This document shows positions 41,010-50,927 of a stretch of 64,000 nt of DNA, one piece after another. Under the pieces are notes generated by a model, which was not told where the DNA came from, did not search any database, and worked only from the letters and a program-made list of their open reading frames with translations. The stretch lies in assembly GCA_040774885.1 (NCBI GenBank), contig JAXGTO010000003.1, positions 1 to 64,000 of the forward strand, read 5' to 3'. The DNA is from JAXGTO01 sp040774885 (GTDB lineage: Bacteria; Actinomycetota; Coriobacteriia; Coriobacteriales; Eggerthellaceae). Within the stretch, counting starts at the first letter, position 1; each line of letters begins with the position of its first letter. The translations under genes were made by a program, and so were the position numbers.

Positions 41010-41888
41010 ATGGCCATCAGCTTCAAAGAAGACGCTCCCGCGGCGCGTTCGAAGATACTGTTCGCTGCCCTCATCGTTGCCTCGTTGGTTCTTATCGCCG
41101 TGTATGTCAACGAGGGGTCGGGGGGCATGCTTCATACGATGCAGGCCAATATCTCCGGCGTGTTCACTCCTGCCAAGGTTTTGAGCGGAACGATATCCGG
41201 CGCTGAAAATGCCGCTTCGACCGCAGTGGGCGACTTGACTGCCGATGCCTCCACTCTTTCGGGTTTGCGCGATCAGAATGAAGAACTGCGCAACACCATT
41301 TCTCAATTGGAGGAGTACCGTCAAGAAGCGCAGCGTCTCCAGGGGCTGCTCAATCTCAAGGACTCCTATTCGCTCGACGGCGTGAGCGGCCATGTGATGA
41401 GCCGGTCTTCGGATTCGTGGAATCAGACCGTCACCATCGATTTGGGCACTGACGACGGCGTCCGGTCTGGTTTGGGCGTCATGGGATCGACGGGCTTGAT
41501 CGGTCAAGTGGTTTCGGCCGGCACTTCCACCTCCGAAGTTCGTTTGCTCACCGATCCGCAATCCGGCGTGGCCTGCGTTATCCAATCGTCTCGTTCCGAG
41601 GGCATCGTGCGCGGTTCACTGGAAGGGCTTCTCTATCTCGAGGATATCGATGACTCTGCCGAGGTGAATGTCGGCGATGTGCTGGTGACGTCGGGGCTGG
41701 GTGGCGGCTTCAGCGAAGGCATCATGGTTGGCACGGTCGTGAAGATCGATCAAAGCAACGGTGAGGCATCGCGCAAGATCGTCGTCATGCCCAATGCCAC
41801 TGTCGATGCGCTCGACGAGGTCATGGTCATCACGGGTTCTTCGTCTTCCGATTCCAGTGGAACTTCTTCTACCTCAGGGGGTGCATGA
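41010..41888 (+). CDS. mreC: Cell-shape protein MreC
   Basis: A 292-residue protein with one N-terminal helix (about 16-34), a coiled coil near residues 75-110 (LRDQNEELRNTISQLEEYRQEAQRLQ-type) and two beta domains (SWNQTVTIDLGTDDGVRSGLGVMGSTGLIGQV, VRGSLEGLLYL). A Ser/Thr-rich tail ends it. It connects MreB and PBP2 outside the membrane. mreD overlaps its stop (ATGATG). Confidence 0.93.
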   Translation: MAISFKEDAPAARSKILFAALIVASLVLIAVYVNEGSGGMLHTMQANISGVFTPAKVLSGTISGAENAASTAVGDLTADASTLSGLRDQNEELRNTISQLEEYRQEAQRLQGLLNLKDSYSLDGVSGHVMSRSSDSWNQTVTIDLGTDDGVRSGLGVMGSTGLIGQVVSAGTSTSEVRLLTDPQSGVACVIQSSRSEGIVRGSLEGLLYLEDIDDSAEVNVGDVLVTSGLGGGFSEGIMVGTVVKIDQSNGEASRKIVVMPNATVDALDEVMVITGSSSSDSSGTSSTSGGA

Positions 41889-42415
41889 TGCAAAGAACCA
41901 CCATCGTGATAATCATCGGCGCCATCGCAGCTGTTTTATTGCAAATCATCGTTGCTCCCAATATTGCCATTTTCTCGGCAATGCCGAATTTCATCATCGT
42001 CTATGTGCTCGTCATCGCCATGATCATGCCCGGCAATGCCGTTTATATCACGGCATTTGCCTTGGGCCTTCTGGCTGATTTTTTGGGATATGGTCCCATT
42101 GGCGCCCTTCCCTTTATTTTGCTGGTGGTAACGGCGCTCGCTTCATGGGCATTCACCACGTTCGACAATGACACGGTGTTCATCCCCTTGGGGATATTGA
42201 TGATTTGCGCCTTGATTTCCGAACTCGTCTACGCGTTGTTCATGCTTGCATGCGGTTTGCAGGTCGACCCGGTTGGCGCTCTTGTTTACCGTGCGCTTCC
42301 CTGCGCTCTCTATGATTGCGTGGTCGGGCTGATAGTGTATTTGCTCATGGTTCATTTCTTCGGCAGGACCGACAAACCCATGGGTCACGCAGCTCCGAAG
42401 CTCACCTTCCGGTAG
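41885..42415 (+). CDS. mreD: Rod-shape protein MreD
   Basis: A 176-residue protein with five hydrophobic helices and the MreD-typical ALGLLADFLGYGPIGALPF around residue 60. It overlaps mreC by 4 bases; a second ATG three bases on is equally possible. It is the integral membrane part of the elongasome. Confidence 0.9.
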   Translation: MMQRTTIVIIIGAIAAVLLQIIVAPNIAIFSAMPNFIIVYVLVIAMIMPGNAVYITAFALGLLADFLGYGPIGALPFILLVVTALASWAFTTFDNDTVFIPLGILMICALISELVYALFMLACGLQVDPVGALVYRALPCALYDCVVGLIVYLLMVHFFGRTDKPMGHAAPKLTFR

Positions 42416-42433
42416 GTCTAAGGCGCCTTTTAC

Positions 42434-44596
42434 ATGATCCAGTCCGTTCTCATAGCCCTTGCAACGCTTGTCGGCATCATCGCTTTGGCCGTTGTCCTCT
42501 ACGTTGTCAGACACCGTCATACGGCGACCCATACCAAGGCCAAGAAGAGCATCGACCCCATTCGCACGGTTGGAGTCGGATCTTCGGGGCCGGAAAAGAC
42601 CGAGAAGAAAGGTCCGTTCGGCATCAAGCATGATGATGCGGCTGTGGTGCCTCAGTCCAGGATGGCCGGCTCGGGGGATGTCGAGCGTCTGCATGATCGT
42701 TTTACTGCGATGACCGTGCTGGCTGCGGTCATTTTCGGATCATTGGGTGTCAAGCTGTGGAGCATGCAGGTGCTTCAGAGCTCCGATTACAGCCGCAAAG
42801 CCCGTGAAAACCTCTATACCACCGTATTGACTCCCGCACCGCGTGGCATCATCTACGATCAAAAAGGCATTGCTTTGGTGCGCAATCGTTCTTCGTTCAC
42901 CGTGCTGGCCGAGTCGTCGGTTGCCGAAGACCACGATGTCCTCATGCGCCTTTCCGCGCTTCTGGGAATTCCCTATGAAGTTGTTCGGCAGCGCATCCTC
43001 GATACCAGCAGCGGCGCACAGAGCCGTCGTGTCGTTGAAAGCGATGCTGCTCTTCGCTCCATCGCCTACATTTCCGAGCATACGGATGCTTATCCGGGGG
43101 TAACCACCGAAGACCGTACGTCGAGGTCGTACCCGTATGGCGCTCTGGCTGCCCATGCTCTGGGATACACCGGCACTGTCAGTGACAGCGAGCTTTCGGC
43201 TGAAACTTCGGGCAAGGTGTTGGAGAGCGGCGATATCGTCGGCAAAAGCGGGGTTGAAGCCACCTACGAAGATTTGCTGGCAGGCGACCACGGGCAACGC
43301 GTGCTGGTGACCGATGCCGACGGCAACGTCCAGCAAGTGGTGCGTGAGACCGACCCTTCCAAAGGCAATGACATCTATCTGACCATCAAAGGGCCTGTTC
43401 AGTATGCTGCCGACACCGCAATGAGAAACGCTATCGCGCCTGATGGTAAATTGGGGGCCGGAACGGGAACTGCGGGCGGTTTGGTTATCCTCGATGTGTC
43501 TGACGGCGGAATCGTCGCGCTTTCCAATTTTCCCACGTATTCACCCGAGAGCTTCATCGGCGGAATATCGCAGGAGATGTGGGACTCGTTCAACAGCGAG
43601 AATTCGTATTATCCGTTGATGGACCGCGTTGTTTCGGGCACGTACCCTGCTGCTTCCACCTACAAGGCGTTTTCTGCCATGGCTGCTCTCGACAATGGAA
43701 TCGCCACTGCCGATACGCTGTACACCTGCACGGGAACGTGGTATGGGTGGGGCGAATCCAATCCGCAGAAGTGCTGGTTGGAAGGTGGACATGGAACCCT
43801 CAATATCGTCGGCGGCATCGCGCATTCGTGCGACACGGTGTTCTACGAGATCGCCAAAGCCTTCTATTATGCAAGCGATACCATCGGCCAGGACGCATTG
43901 CAAGATTATATTGAGCGATTTGGCTTCGGCCGTGTTACCGGCATCGATTTGGCCGGTGAAGCTGCCGGCCGCGTGCCTACGCCCGAGTGGAAGGCCGAAT
44001 ATTACAAGGATGTGCCTGAAGAAGCCCAATGGAAAGCGGGCGACATGTCCAACATGATCATCGGCCAGGGCTATGTTTTGGTCACCCCTCTGCAGATCGC
44101 TTGCGGCTATATGGGCATTGCCACCGGGACCATCTATCAGCCCCATCTTCTCAAGGAAGTCCATAACTCATTGGGCGAAACGGTGCTCTCTTACGAGCCG
44201 AAGGTTTCGTATACGCCCGAAATGAATTCAGATAACCTTGCGTTGGTCAAAGAGGGCCTTTTGGAGGTTGCGGACAACAGCTCCGACATCTCGAATGCTT
44301 TCGCCGATTTCGGCTCCACGTTCGCTTGCAAAACCGGTACCGCCGAGGTCGAGGGAAAAGACGATTATGCGTGGTTCGCATGCTATTATCCTGCAGACAC
44401 GCCCAAGTACGTATGCTCTTGCATGATCGAACAAGGTTACGGCGGAGCTGCCGGTGCAGCTCCGGTAGTGGCTCAGGTCATGAAAGCCCTGCTTGCCTAC
44501 GACAATGGCACGTTGGGAGACTCGATGGGCGAAGTGGCGTCTCAGTATACAGTCGTGGAGCGTACGTCTACCGGGAGCAATTCGCGCTCTGACTGA
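42434..44596 (+). CDS. mrdA: Penicillin-binding protein 2 (elongation transpeptidase)
   Basis: A 720-residue class B PBP. Residues 1-20 and 95-115 are hydrophobic, so there may be two helices, the first preceding a 70-residue basic segment not seen in E. coli PBP2. The pedestal domain has LTPAPRGIIYDQKGIALVRN. The transpeptidase holds STYK (SxxK, near residue 410), AHSCD and KTGTAE. It crosslinks peptidoglycan with RodA, encoded next. An upstream 18-base gap separates it from mreD. Confidence 0.93.
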   Translation: MIQSVLIALATLVGIIALAVVLYVVRHRHTATHTKAKKSIDPIRTVGVGSSGPEKTEKKGPFGIKHDDAAVVPQSRMAGSGDVERLHDRFTAMTVLAAVIFGSLGVKLWSMQVLQSSDYSRKARENLYTTVLTPAPRGIIYDQKGIALVRNRSSFTVLAESSVAEDHDVLMRLSALLGIPYEVVRQRILDTSSGAQSRRVVESDAALRSIAYISEHTDAYPGVTTEDRTSRSYPYGALAAHALGYTGTVSDSELSAETSGKVLESGDIVGKSGVEATYEDLLAGDHGQRVLVTDADGNVQQVVRETDPSKGNDIYLTIKGPVQYAADTAMRNAIAPDGKLGAGTGTAGGLVILDVSDGGIVALSNFPTYSPESFIGGISQEMWDSFNSENSYYPLMDRVVSGTYPAASTYKAFSAMAALDNGIATADTLYTCTGTWYGWGESNPQKCWLEGGHGTLNIVGGIAHSCDTVFYEIAKAFYYASDTIGQDALQDYIERFGFGRVTGIDLAGEAAGRVPTPEWKAEYYKDVPEEAQWKAGDMSNMIIGQGYVLVTPLQIACGYMGIATGTIYQPHLLKEVHNSLGETVLSYEPKVSYTPEMNSDNLALVKEGLLEVADNSSDISNAFADFGSTFACKTGTAEVEGKDDYAWFACYYPADTPKYVCSCMIEQGYGGAAGAAPVVAQVMKALLAYDNGTLGDSMGEVASQYTVVERTSTGSNSRSD

Positions 44597-44641
44597 TTTT
44601 TGCACGTATTGGAATGTAGGGCATCGCAAGGAGGTGAGCGC

Positions 44642-45832
44642 ATGGTACAGCAGCGAATGAAACAGATTGATTCTGTCAAGACGCCTGATCGTCAGGTGGC
44701 TAGAGCCACGCGCCCGCGTCGCTTGAAATACATCAACCCCGCGTTTTTCTGTGTTGCCATGGCGCTGGTCGTCTATGGGCTCATCGTTGTGTTCAGTGCT
44801 ACTCACGGCAACGATGACTACAATTTCACCAGGCAGTTGGGCGGCGTTGCCATCGGATTCATTCTGATGATGCTGCTGTTCCGTTACGATTACCATCGTC
44901 TTTCTCATTACGTCACCTTTTTCCTCATCATCAACGTGGTGCTTATCTTGCTTCCGCACGTTCCCTTTATCGGTGTGAGCGCAAAAGGTGCGCAATCATG
45001 GGTCAACATAGCGGGGATCAGCTTCCAGCCGGGTGAGTTCGCCAAGGTTACGGTTATCCTTTTGGCTGCCAGCTTGGTTGCGCGCTACGGTGGCAAACTC
45101 GACAACCTCAAGGAATATCTCAAGGTGCTGTTCATTTTGGCGGTGCCGTTCATTTGCATCATGACGCAACCCGACATGGGAACCGGTTTGGTGTATCTGT
45201 TCATTGCCGGCGTTGCCCTGATCGTCGGTGGTGCACGACCTCGATACATTCTTGTTACCGTCGGAATCTTGGTTTTGCTTGTGGCCGCCGTGTTCATCAT
45301 CGACCCCATAGCGGATTCGATAGCTGGAAGCGATGTGTTGCTCAAAGACTATCAGCGGGCGCGCTTGCTGGTGTTTCTCGATGAGAGCTACGATCCTACA
45401 GGGGATGGCTACAACCTTCAGCAGGCCAAGATAGCCATCGGTAGCGGCGGGCTGTTCGGCAAAGGCTATATGAACGCAACGCAATCGACTTTGGGGTATC
45501 TGCCTGAAGCTCCCACCGACTTCATCTTCTGCGTATTGGCAGAAGAGTTCGGATTTGTCGGCAGCCTTCTTTTGCTGGGCTTGTACGCGCTGCTCATGTT
45601 CATCTGCTATCGCATCGCATATCACGCCAACGACTTGTTCGGTACCATCCTGGTCATGTGCATCGCGGGCATGTGGCTGTTCCAGATTCTGGAAAACATC
45701 GGGATGACGTGCGGACTCATGCCCATTACAGGCATTCCCCTGCCATTTTTCAGCTATGGTTCTTCATTCATGGTTGTCAATTTCATATTGCTGGGCCTGA
45801 TCGGTTCGGTATGGGCTCATAATGGCCGTTAG
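44642..45832 (+). CDS. rodA: RodA glycosyltransferase (SEDS family)
   Basis: A 396-residue polytopic protein, about ten helices. AKGAQSWVNIAGISFQPGEFAKV, TQPDMGTGLVYL, YNLQQAKIAIGSGGLFGKGY, LPEAPTDFIFCVLAEEFG and GIPLPFFSYGSS are SEDS family signatures including the catalytic Asp. It polymerises glycan strands with PBP2. I chose the ATG at 44642 because an exceptional AAGGAGGTGAG precedes it; an ATG at 44600 is too far upstream. Confidence 0.95.
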   Translation: MVQQRMKQIDSVKTPDRQVARATRPRRLKYINPAFFCVAMALVVYGLIVVFSATHGNDDYNFTRQLGGVAIGFILMMLLFRYDYHRLSHYVTFFLIINVVLILLPHVPFIGVSAKGAQSWVNIAGISFQPGEFAKVTVILLAASLVARYGGKLDNLKEYLKVLFILAVPFICIMTQPDMGTGLVYLFIAGVALIVGGARPRYILVTVGILVLLVAAVFIIDPIADSIAGSDVLLKDYQRARLLVFLDESYDPTGDGYNLQQAKIAIGSGGLFGKGYMNATQSTLGYLPEAPTDFIFCVLAEEFGFVGSLLLLGLYALLMFICYRIAYHANDLFGTILVMCIAGMWLFQILENIGMTCGLMPITGIPLPFFSYGSSFMVVNFILLGLIGSVWAHNGR

Positions 45833-45852
45833 ATGAAAGGGGACGAATACCG

Positions 45853-47040
45853 ATGAAACTTCCCATTGACGTGAAGGCGGTTCTCGAGGCTGCCGGCGAC
45901 ATCGATGCTGCGCGCAAGCTTCCTATCAGCGTAGCCGTTTACATGGACGATACCGCTCCCGGAGATTTGCAGGGATGCGTTCGCCAGGCGTTCGCCACTT
46001 CGGCTGAGCAGGTGCGTGTGAGCATCGTTTATTATCCCAGCCCCTTGGCTCGTCCCGACGAGACGGCCGATCTTGCCGTTATCGCCGCAGGCTTGAGCGA
46101 TGAGACGGGGTCTCTTTCCCAGCAGTTGCGCGATGCCGGCGTTCCCGTCATGGTCATTACCACCATGCCCGATTTGGTCATGCAGATTTCTTCCAATGCG
46201 GGCGCGCCCCTTCTTGCCGATGACCTCATTTCTCCCGAAATCGTCATCGACGGCACTTCTCTTGCTTCCGATGCCGATTCCGCCACGGAGCCCTATCCGC
46301 TGAGCGATGAGCTCTGCGCGTCGCTGTTGTTGCGCATGGGCCAATGGGTCGTTGCTGCTTTCCGGGAAAAACGGCTTGCGTTTGCGCTTGCGTTCCCCTT
46401 TGCCCGCAAGCCCCTTTCGCTTGAAGCGGTCAGTGCCACGTCTTTGCAAAATGGCGCTGTGGGGCTGGTCATGTTCATCCCCGGTGCCGATATGCCCATC
46501 ATGACCCTCAATCAGGCGAAGATGCTTCTGCAGATTGCTGCGGCCTATGGTCAACCGTTGGGCATGGAGCGCGTCAAGGAGCTTGCCTGCGTGGTGGGCG
46601 GCGGCTTCGCTTGCCGCAGCGTTGCCCGTCAATTGGTGGGATTGGTTCCTGCCGTCGGCTGGGCGATCAAGGCCTCCATCGGTTATGCGGGCACCGAAGC
46701 CATGGGGCACGCCGCTATACAGTATTTCGAGGGCGGCGGTTCGATGATGGCTTTTGCCGACACGGTGGGGAAGGCCCGCGACAAGGTGGTCAAGGCTGCC
46801 GTTGCTGCGGGTAAGCAGGATAACGCTGCTTCCGCAATCGGAGCTGCGGCTCGTTCGATCGTCGGCGGTGTGCGCATCGATCCCCAGACGGCAGCGGCGC
46901 ATATAAAAGAAGGCGTTCCCCGCGCGGTTTCCGCCGTATCCACCACGGCCAAGCAAGCCGGCGTTTCAACGCAAGAGGTTGGCAAAGCAGTAGCGGAAGG
47001 CATCGGTTCCGCCGTTGCTTCTGCTCGCTCAAAACGATAG
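45853..47040 (+). CDS. DUF697-domain protein of unknown function
   Basis: A 395-residue protein. The N-terminal 145 residues look like an alpha/beta domain with ISVAVYMDD and VRVSIVYYPSP, similar in layout to a small GTPase fold but with no P-loop. The middle (about 180-310) has the DUF697 features: QNGAVGLVMFIPGADMPIMTLNQAKMLLQIA, VGLVPAVGWAIKASIGYAGTEAMG and AIQYFEGGG. The tail is Ala/Val-rich, probably amphipathic. DUF697 proteins often associate with membranes. It follows rodA by 20 bases and may belong to the wall operon. Function not known. Confidence 0.75.
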   Translation: MKLPIDVKAVLEAAGDIDAARKLPISVAVYMDDTAPGDLQGCVRQAFATSAEQVRVSIVYYPSPLARPDETADLAVIAAGLSDETGSLSQQLRDAGVPVMVITTMPDLVMQISSNAGAPLLADDLISPEIVIDGTSLASDADSATEPYPLSDELCASLLLRMGQWVVAAFREKRLAFALAFPFARKPLSLEAVSATSLQNGAVGLVMFIPGADMPIMTLNQAKMLLQIAAAYGQPLGMERVKELACVVGGGFACRSVARQLVGLVPAVGWAIKASIGYAGTEAMGHAAIQYFEGGGSMMAFADTVGKARDKVVKAAVAAGKQDNAASAIGAAARSIVGGVRIDPQTAAAHIKEGVPRAVSAVSTTAKQAGVSTQEVGKAVAEGIGSAVASARSKR

Positions 47041-47058
47041 TCTGCGAGGTCGATTCCG

Positions 47059-48945
47059 TTGGCATTCACCGATCTGTGGCCTCGGCTCGAGCCCTTGTTG
47101 CGCAAAACCGAACGTCCTTCACGCTATATCGACCATGAATTCGGAGCGCTCCATGCAACGCGCGAGCGCATCGAGGGGTGCACGACGTTTGCCATGGTCT
47201 ATCCGGATACCTATGAACTCGGGCAGCCCAACCAGGCAGTTCGAATATTGGTGAACGCCGTCAATGCTCAAGACGACCTGTGGGCTGAACGTTGCTTTCT
47301 TCCGGCGCCCGACTTCTTGGATCTGATGGCTGAAAAGGACATCCCCCTGTTCTCTTTGGAAAGCTGTGCTCCGCTTGGCGAATTCGACGTGGTGGGCATC
47401 ACTTTGCCTCACGAATTGGCCGCAACCAACGTGTTGGTTGCCCTCGATGCGGCCGGCATCCCTCTGCGCAGCGCCGATCGCGGGCAAAAAGACCCTTTCG
47501 TCATCGGCGGGGGTCCGTGCGCATACAACGCCGAGCCGTATTCCGCATTCTTCGATTGCATTACCCTGGGCGAAGGGGAGGAGGCTACCGTAGAGGTGCT
47601 CCATGCTATTCGCGAGGGCCGAGCCCGCGGTGCGTCGCGCCACGACATCCTTTTATCGCTTGCGGGCATCGACGGACAGTATGTTCCCGGTCTCTACCGG
47701 GGGATTTCTGCCGAAGAGGCCGGTGCTGCGCGTTCGACCGTGGCTCCTCTCGAAGACGGCGTTCCTTCCGTTGTTGAAAAGCGCGTATGGGAATCGTTCG
47801 CGCAGTCTCCAGCCTGGGAGCCGTGCGTCGTTCCTTTTTGCGACATCATCCATGATCGGCTCAATGTCGAGGTGCTGCGCGGTTGCTCGCGCGGCTGTCG
47901 ATTCTGCCAAGCGGGTATGATGTATCGTCCTGTGCGCGAACGCAGCGCTGACAATATCGTGGATTCGGTGCTCACCGGTTTGGCTCAAACCGGTTACGAA
48001 GAGGTGAGTCTCACCTCTCTTTCGTCAACCGACCACTCTCAGATCAGGGAAATCCTCACGCGTCTCGACCATGAACTTTCGGGAACGGGAGTGCGTATTT
48101 CGCTTCCTTCGCAACGCTTGGATGCTTTTGGCGTTGATATGGCGGAGCTTGTGGCCGGCGCCAAGCGGGGAGGGCTCACATTCGCCCCTGAAGCCGGCAC
48201 GCAGCGTTTGCGCGATGTCATCAACAAGAATGTCACCGAAGATGATCTGTTCGGAGCCATCGATGCGGCGTTTTCGGCTGGATGGCGCCGATGCAAACTC
48301 TATTTCATGATCGGATTGCCTACCGAGACCGATGAAGACATCAAGGGAATCGCAAGCTTGGCGCAACGAGCCTATGATGCTGCTAAAAAGGCCGTGCCGC
48401 CCGATCAGCGTGGGCAGGTGCGCATGGGCGTCTCCTGTGCGTTGTTCGTTCCGAAAAGCCAGACCCCGTTTCAGTGGGATGGGCAAATTGCCCCCGAAGA
48501 AGCGCTGCGACGTATTTCGTTGCTTCGCAATTCGGTGAAATACAAGGCGGTCGATGTCCATTGGCACGATCCTTCTTCAAGCTTCGTCGAAGCGGTGATG
48601 AGCCGCGGTGGACGCGAATGCTGCGATTTGGTGGAAAGCGCCTTTCGCCATGGCGCGCGTTTTGACGCTTGGACCGAATACTTCGATGAGGATGCTTGGC
48701 GAACTGCCGCCGAACAATGCGGTATCGATGTCGATGCGGTGGCACAGAAATCTTGGGATTTGGACGATGTCCTTCCTTGGCAACATCTTTCGTGCGGCGT
48801 CAGCTTTTCGTTTCTTCGGGCCGAAAGGCGCCGTGCTCAAAAGGGGCAATCTACCCCTGACTGCACGTTCGGCACGTGCACAGCTTGCGGAGTATGCCCG
48901 GGGTTGAATACCGACCTTGCTTTGCAGGAGGCCCGTCATGGCTGA
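47059..48945 (+). CDS. Radical SAM protein with N-terminal B12-binding-like domain (TIGR03960 type)
   Basis: A 628-residue protein. Residues about 20-220 form a B12-binding-like domain without the cobalamin His motif; VVGITLPHELAATNVLVALD and IGGGPCAYNAEPYSAFFD match this family. The radical SAM core has RGCSRGCRFCQAG (CxxxCxxC, about residue 275-285) and LTSLSSTDHSQI. The C-terminal CTACGVCPG may hold more iron. The start is TTG with an upstream GAGGT. Its partner gene overlaps by 8 bases. The family is widespread near rRNA-processing genes; the reaction is unknown. Confidence 0.85.
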   Translation: MAFTDLWPRLEPLLRKTERPSRYIDHEFGALHATRERIEGCTTFAMVYPDTYELGQPNQAVRILVNAVNAQDDLWAERCFLPAPDFLDLMAEKDIPLFSLESCAPLGEFDVVGITLPHELAATNVLVALDAAGIPLRSADRGQKDPFVIGGGPCAYNAEPYSAFFDCITLGEGEEATVEVLHAIREGRARGASRHDILLSLAGIDGQYVPGLYRGISAEEAGAARSTVAPLEDGVPSVVEKRVWESFAQSPAWEPCVVPFCDIIHDRLNVEVLRGCSRGCRFCQAGMMYRPVRERSADNIVDSVLTGLAQTGYEEVSLTSLSSTDHSQIREILTRLDHELSGTGVRISLPSQRLDAFGVDMAELVAGAKRGGLTFAPEAGTQRLRDVINKNVTEDDLFGAIDAAFSAGWRRCKLYFMIGLPTETDEDIKGIASLAQRAYDAAKKAVPPDQRGQVRMGVSCALFVPKSQTPFQWDGQIAPEEALRRISLLRNSVKYKAVDVHWHDPSSSFVEAVMSRGGRECCDLVESAFRHGARFDAWTEYFDEDAWRTAAEQCGIDVDAVAQKSWDLDDVLPWQHLSCGVSFSFLRAERRRAQKGQSTPDCTFGTCTACGVCPGLNTDLALQEARHG

Positions 48946-49591
48946 TGATCCTTTGTTCAGAATGCGTATCGGATTCAATAAAACGGGACGTGCAGCCTTG
49001 CTTTCCCATCTTGAAGTGGCCCGTTCGCTCGAACGCACCGTGCGCAGGGCGCGGCTTCCCTTCGCCGTCTCCAACGGATTTTCTCCGCACATGCGCATTT
49101 CTTTCGGATCGGCGTTGCCCGTGGGAACGGGAAGCACCTGCGAGTGCTGCGATGTGCTGCTCACCCGTTATATAGAACCCGATACCGCTCTCGAGGCTTT
49201 GATTGCCGGATGCGTCCCCGATTTGATGGTTACGCAATGCTGTTTCATCGGCCGCAAGGATCCTGCTGCTTCCGCAGCGTTTCCGTATTCCACCTATCGC
49301 ATTTCTATCGATGGAAGTCCTGATGCGGAGTTTCTTCCCCAGCAGGTAACGGTTGTGCGCAAAAAGAAAGAGCGCACGCTCGATGTAGGGGAGTTTTTAA
49401 TAGGCCCCATCATGTTCGACGATGGCGGTCTTACCCTCACGCTTGAGCAAAAACCTACCGGGAGTTTGCGTCCTGATGTGTTGATGGATGCTTGGTCCGC
49501 TGCTCAAAAAGAGGGTTTCCGTGTGATCTCTTTGACGCGAATCGCGCAATCGCCTGTGCGTCCCTCAATAGGCAAGGGGAGCGGCGCCTAG
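48938..49591 (+). CDS. Radical-SAM-associated protein (DUF2344, TIGR03936 type)
   Basis: A 217-residue protein with FNKTGRAALLSHLEVARSLERTVRRA, PFAVSNGFSPHMRISFGSALPVGT and later a beta-rich C-terminus. In many bacteria this domain is fused to the radical SAM protein above; here they are separate and overlap by 8 bases. GCAGGAGG precedes the ATG. Its stop lies 7 bases from the convergent GGDEF gene. Confidence 0.85.
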   Translation: MADDPLFRMRIGFNKTGRAALLSHLEVARSLERTVRRARLPFAVSNGFSPHMRISFGSALPVGTGSTCECCDVLLTRYIEPDTALEALIAGCVPDLMVTQCCFIGRKDPAASAAFPYSTYRISIDGSPDAEFLPQQVTVVRKKKERTLDVGEFLIGPIMFDDGGLTLTLEQKPTGSLRPDVLMDAWSAAQKEGFRVISLTRIAQSPVRPSIGKGSGA

Positions 49592-49598
49592 ATGCCTA

Positions 49599-50915
49599 TC
49601 AGCCGATGAACAGGCTTTTCTTATGCGCGTACTTGAATTGGTACATCGCGTAGTCTGCTTTAGCCAGATATTCGCTCAACGGTTGATCGGGTTGCGCCGG
49701 CACTGCAATGCAGCCATAGCTGAATGAATGCCGATACCTATATCCTTGCGGGAGTTCATCCTCGAGTACCTTCGAGCGTTCGGCTGACAAAAGCTCGGTG
49801 AGTTCATTGACGTCATGGTCTGGCCAGATCACCATGAACTCATCGCCGCCGATGCGGCAGACCAGGGAATCCTTCGCCACCGTTTCAAGGCGGGCCGCCA
49901 CCGATGTTATGTAGCGGTCGCCTTCTTCGTGCCCGAAGTTGTCATTGCAGTATTTCAAATTGTCCAAGTCGATGAAACCGAGGACGAATGCTGTTTTGCC
50001 ATCCACCAAGCTCGATGCCCGGTCCATTCCGTATCGACGATTGTACAGTCCGGTGAGCGGATCGTGGAAGGCCAGGTCGGCCATCTTCTCTTTCGAGAGC
50101 ATCTGGTCTGTCTGGTCATCTATCATATGGGCCGTTACGGGTCGATCCATATAGATCATGCCGCGCGATATGATGCGAAAGCGCATGACGGCATGGTCTT
50201 CGTCATGCGGGTCGCGCACGGAAATATCCTTGGTCCAGGTGACCACCTGGCTTCTGGTGTCGTCGGGCAGCGCGCGCAGATTCTCGAGAATGTCTTTGGT
50301 GGTCAGCGGCAAGCGCAGTGCCATTTGCTTGAAGGAATCCGTTTGATAGACAACCTGATCGGTGTCATCATCGATGAACAGCAGCGAGCGTTTGGATGCC
50401 AAGGCCAATTCCACCATAAGGTCGTTCATCGCAGAAAGCTCTTTGTTGGCGCTTCGCAGCGAATTGCGTTCTCTGATAAGGGCGGCTTGGCGCTCTTCCA
50501 ACTGCGCGGTCATGGTGTTGAAGGCATCGCCCAGATCGCCCATGAAGTCCACGTGCTGACGGTAATCGCCTTTTGAAACTTCTTGAGCCTGCCATGCAAG
50601 GTGGTTGAGAGCGCCTTGCACTTGCTTGAGAGGCGCGGCCAAGCCGTTTTCGATGCTCGGTGGCGCCACGGAGTATTCGCCTTTGGCAAGATGATCTCCG
50701 AAACGCCTTTGTTCGTCGGCGCATTGGCATAGATATTCCAACCCCGAGGCCAGTTCTTTGAAGTCGGGGTCGATGCAGTCGATGGACAATTCGGCATGTG
50801 CAGGGTCGTAGAGGATGCTGCGCACGTACTCGAAAAGGACCTGGGCCGTCTCGGGAGCCGAAAGAGCCCCGGTATTCTTGGAGCTATCGGAAGATGTGGC
50901 AGAGGCCTTTACCAT
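49599..50915 (-). CDS. Soluble GGDEF diguanylate cyclase
   Basis: A 438-residue protein with no membrane helix. Residues about 80-150 look HAMP-like with a helix (LKQVQGALNHLAWQAQEVSKGDY, DLGDAFNTMTAQLEERQ). Residues about 165-260 resemble a PAS-type sensor (MVELALASKRSLLFIDDDTDQVVY). The GGDEF domain spans about 275-438: FHDPLTGLYNRRYG, FIDLDNLKYCNDNFGHEEGD, and the intact GGDEF at 356-360. The I-site RxxD is absent, so feedback inhibition by c-di-GMP is not expected. It follows the V4R gene by 12 bases on the same strand. Confidence 0.9.
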   Translation of the reverse strand: MVKASATSSDSSKNTGALSAPETAQVLFEYVRSILYDPAHAELSIDCIDPDFKELASGLEYLCQCADEQRRFGDHLAKGEYSVAPPSIENGLAAPLKQVQGALNHLAWQAQEVSKGDYRQHVDFMGDLGDAFNTMTAQLEERQAALIRERNSLRSANKELSAMNDLMVELALASKRSLLFIDDDTDQVVYQTDSFKQMALRLPLTTKDILENLRALPDDTRSQVVTWTKDISVRDPHDEDHAVMRFRIISRGMIYMDRPVTAHMIDDQTDQMLSKEKMADLAFHDPLTGLYNRRYGMDRASSLVDGKTAFVLGFIDLDNLKYCNDNFGHEEGDRYITSVAARLETVAKDSLVCRIGGDEFMVIWPDHDVNELTELLSAERSKVLEDELPQGYRYRHSFSYGCIAVPAQPDQPLSEYLAKADYAMYQFKYAHKKSLFIG

Positions 50916-50927
50916 GCGATCACGGTG

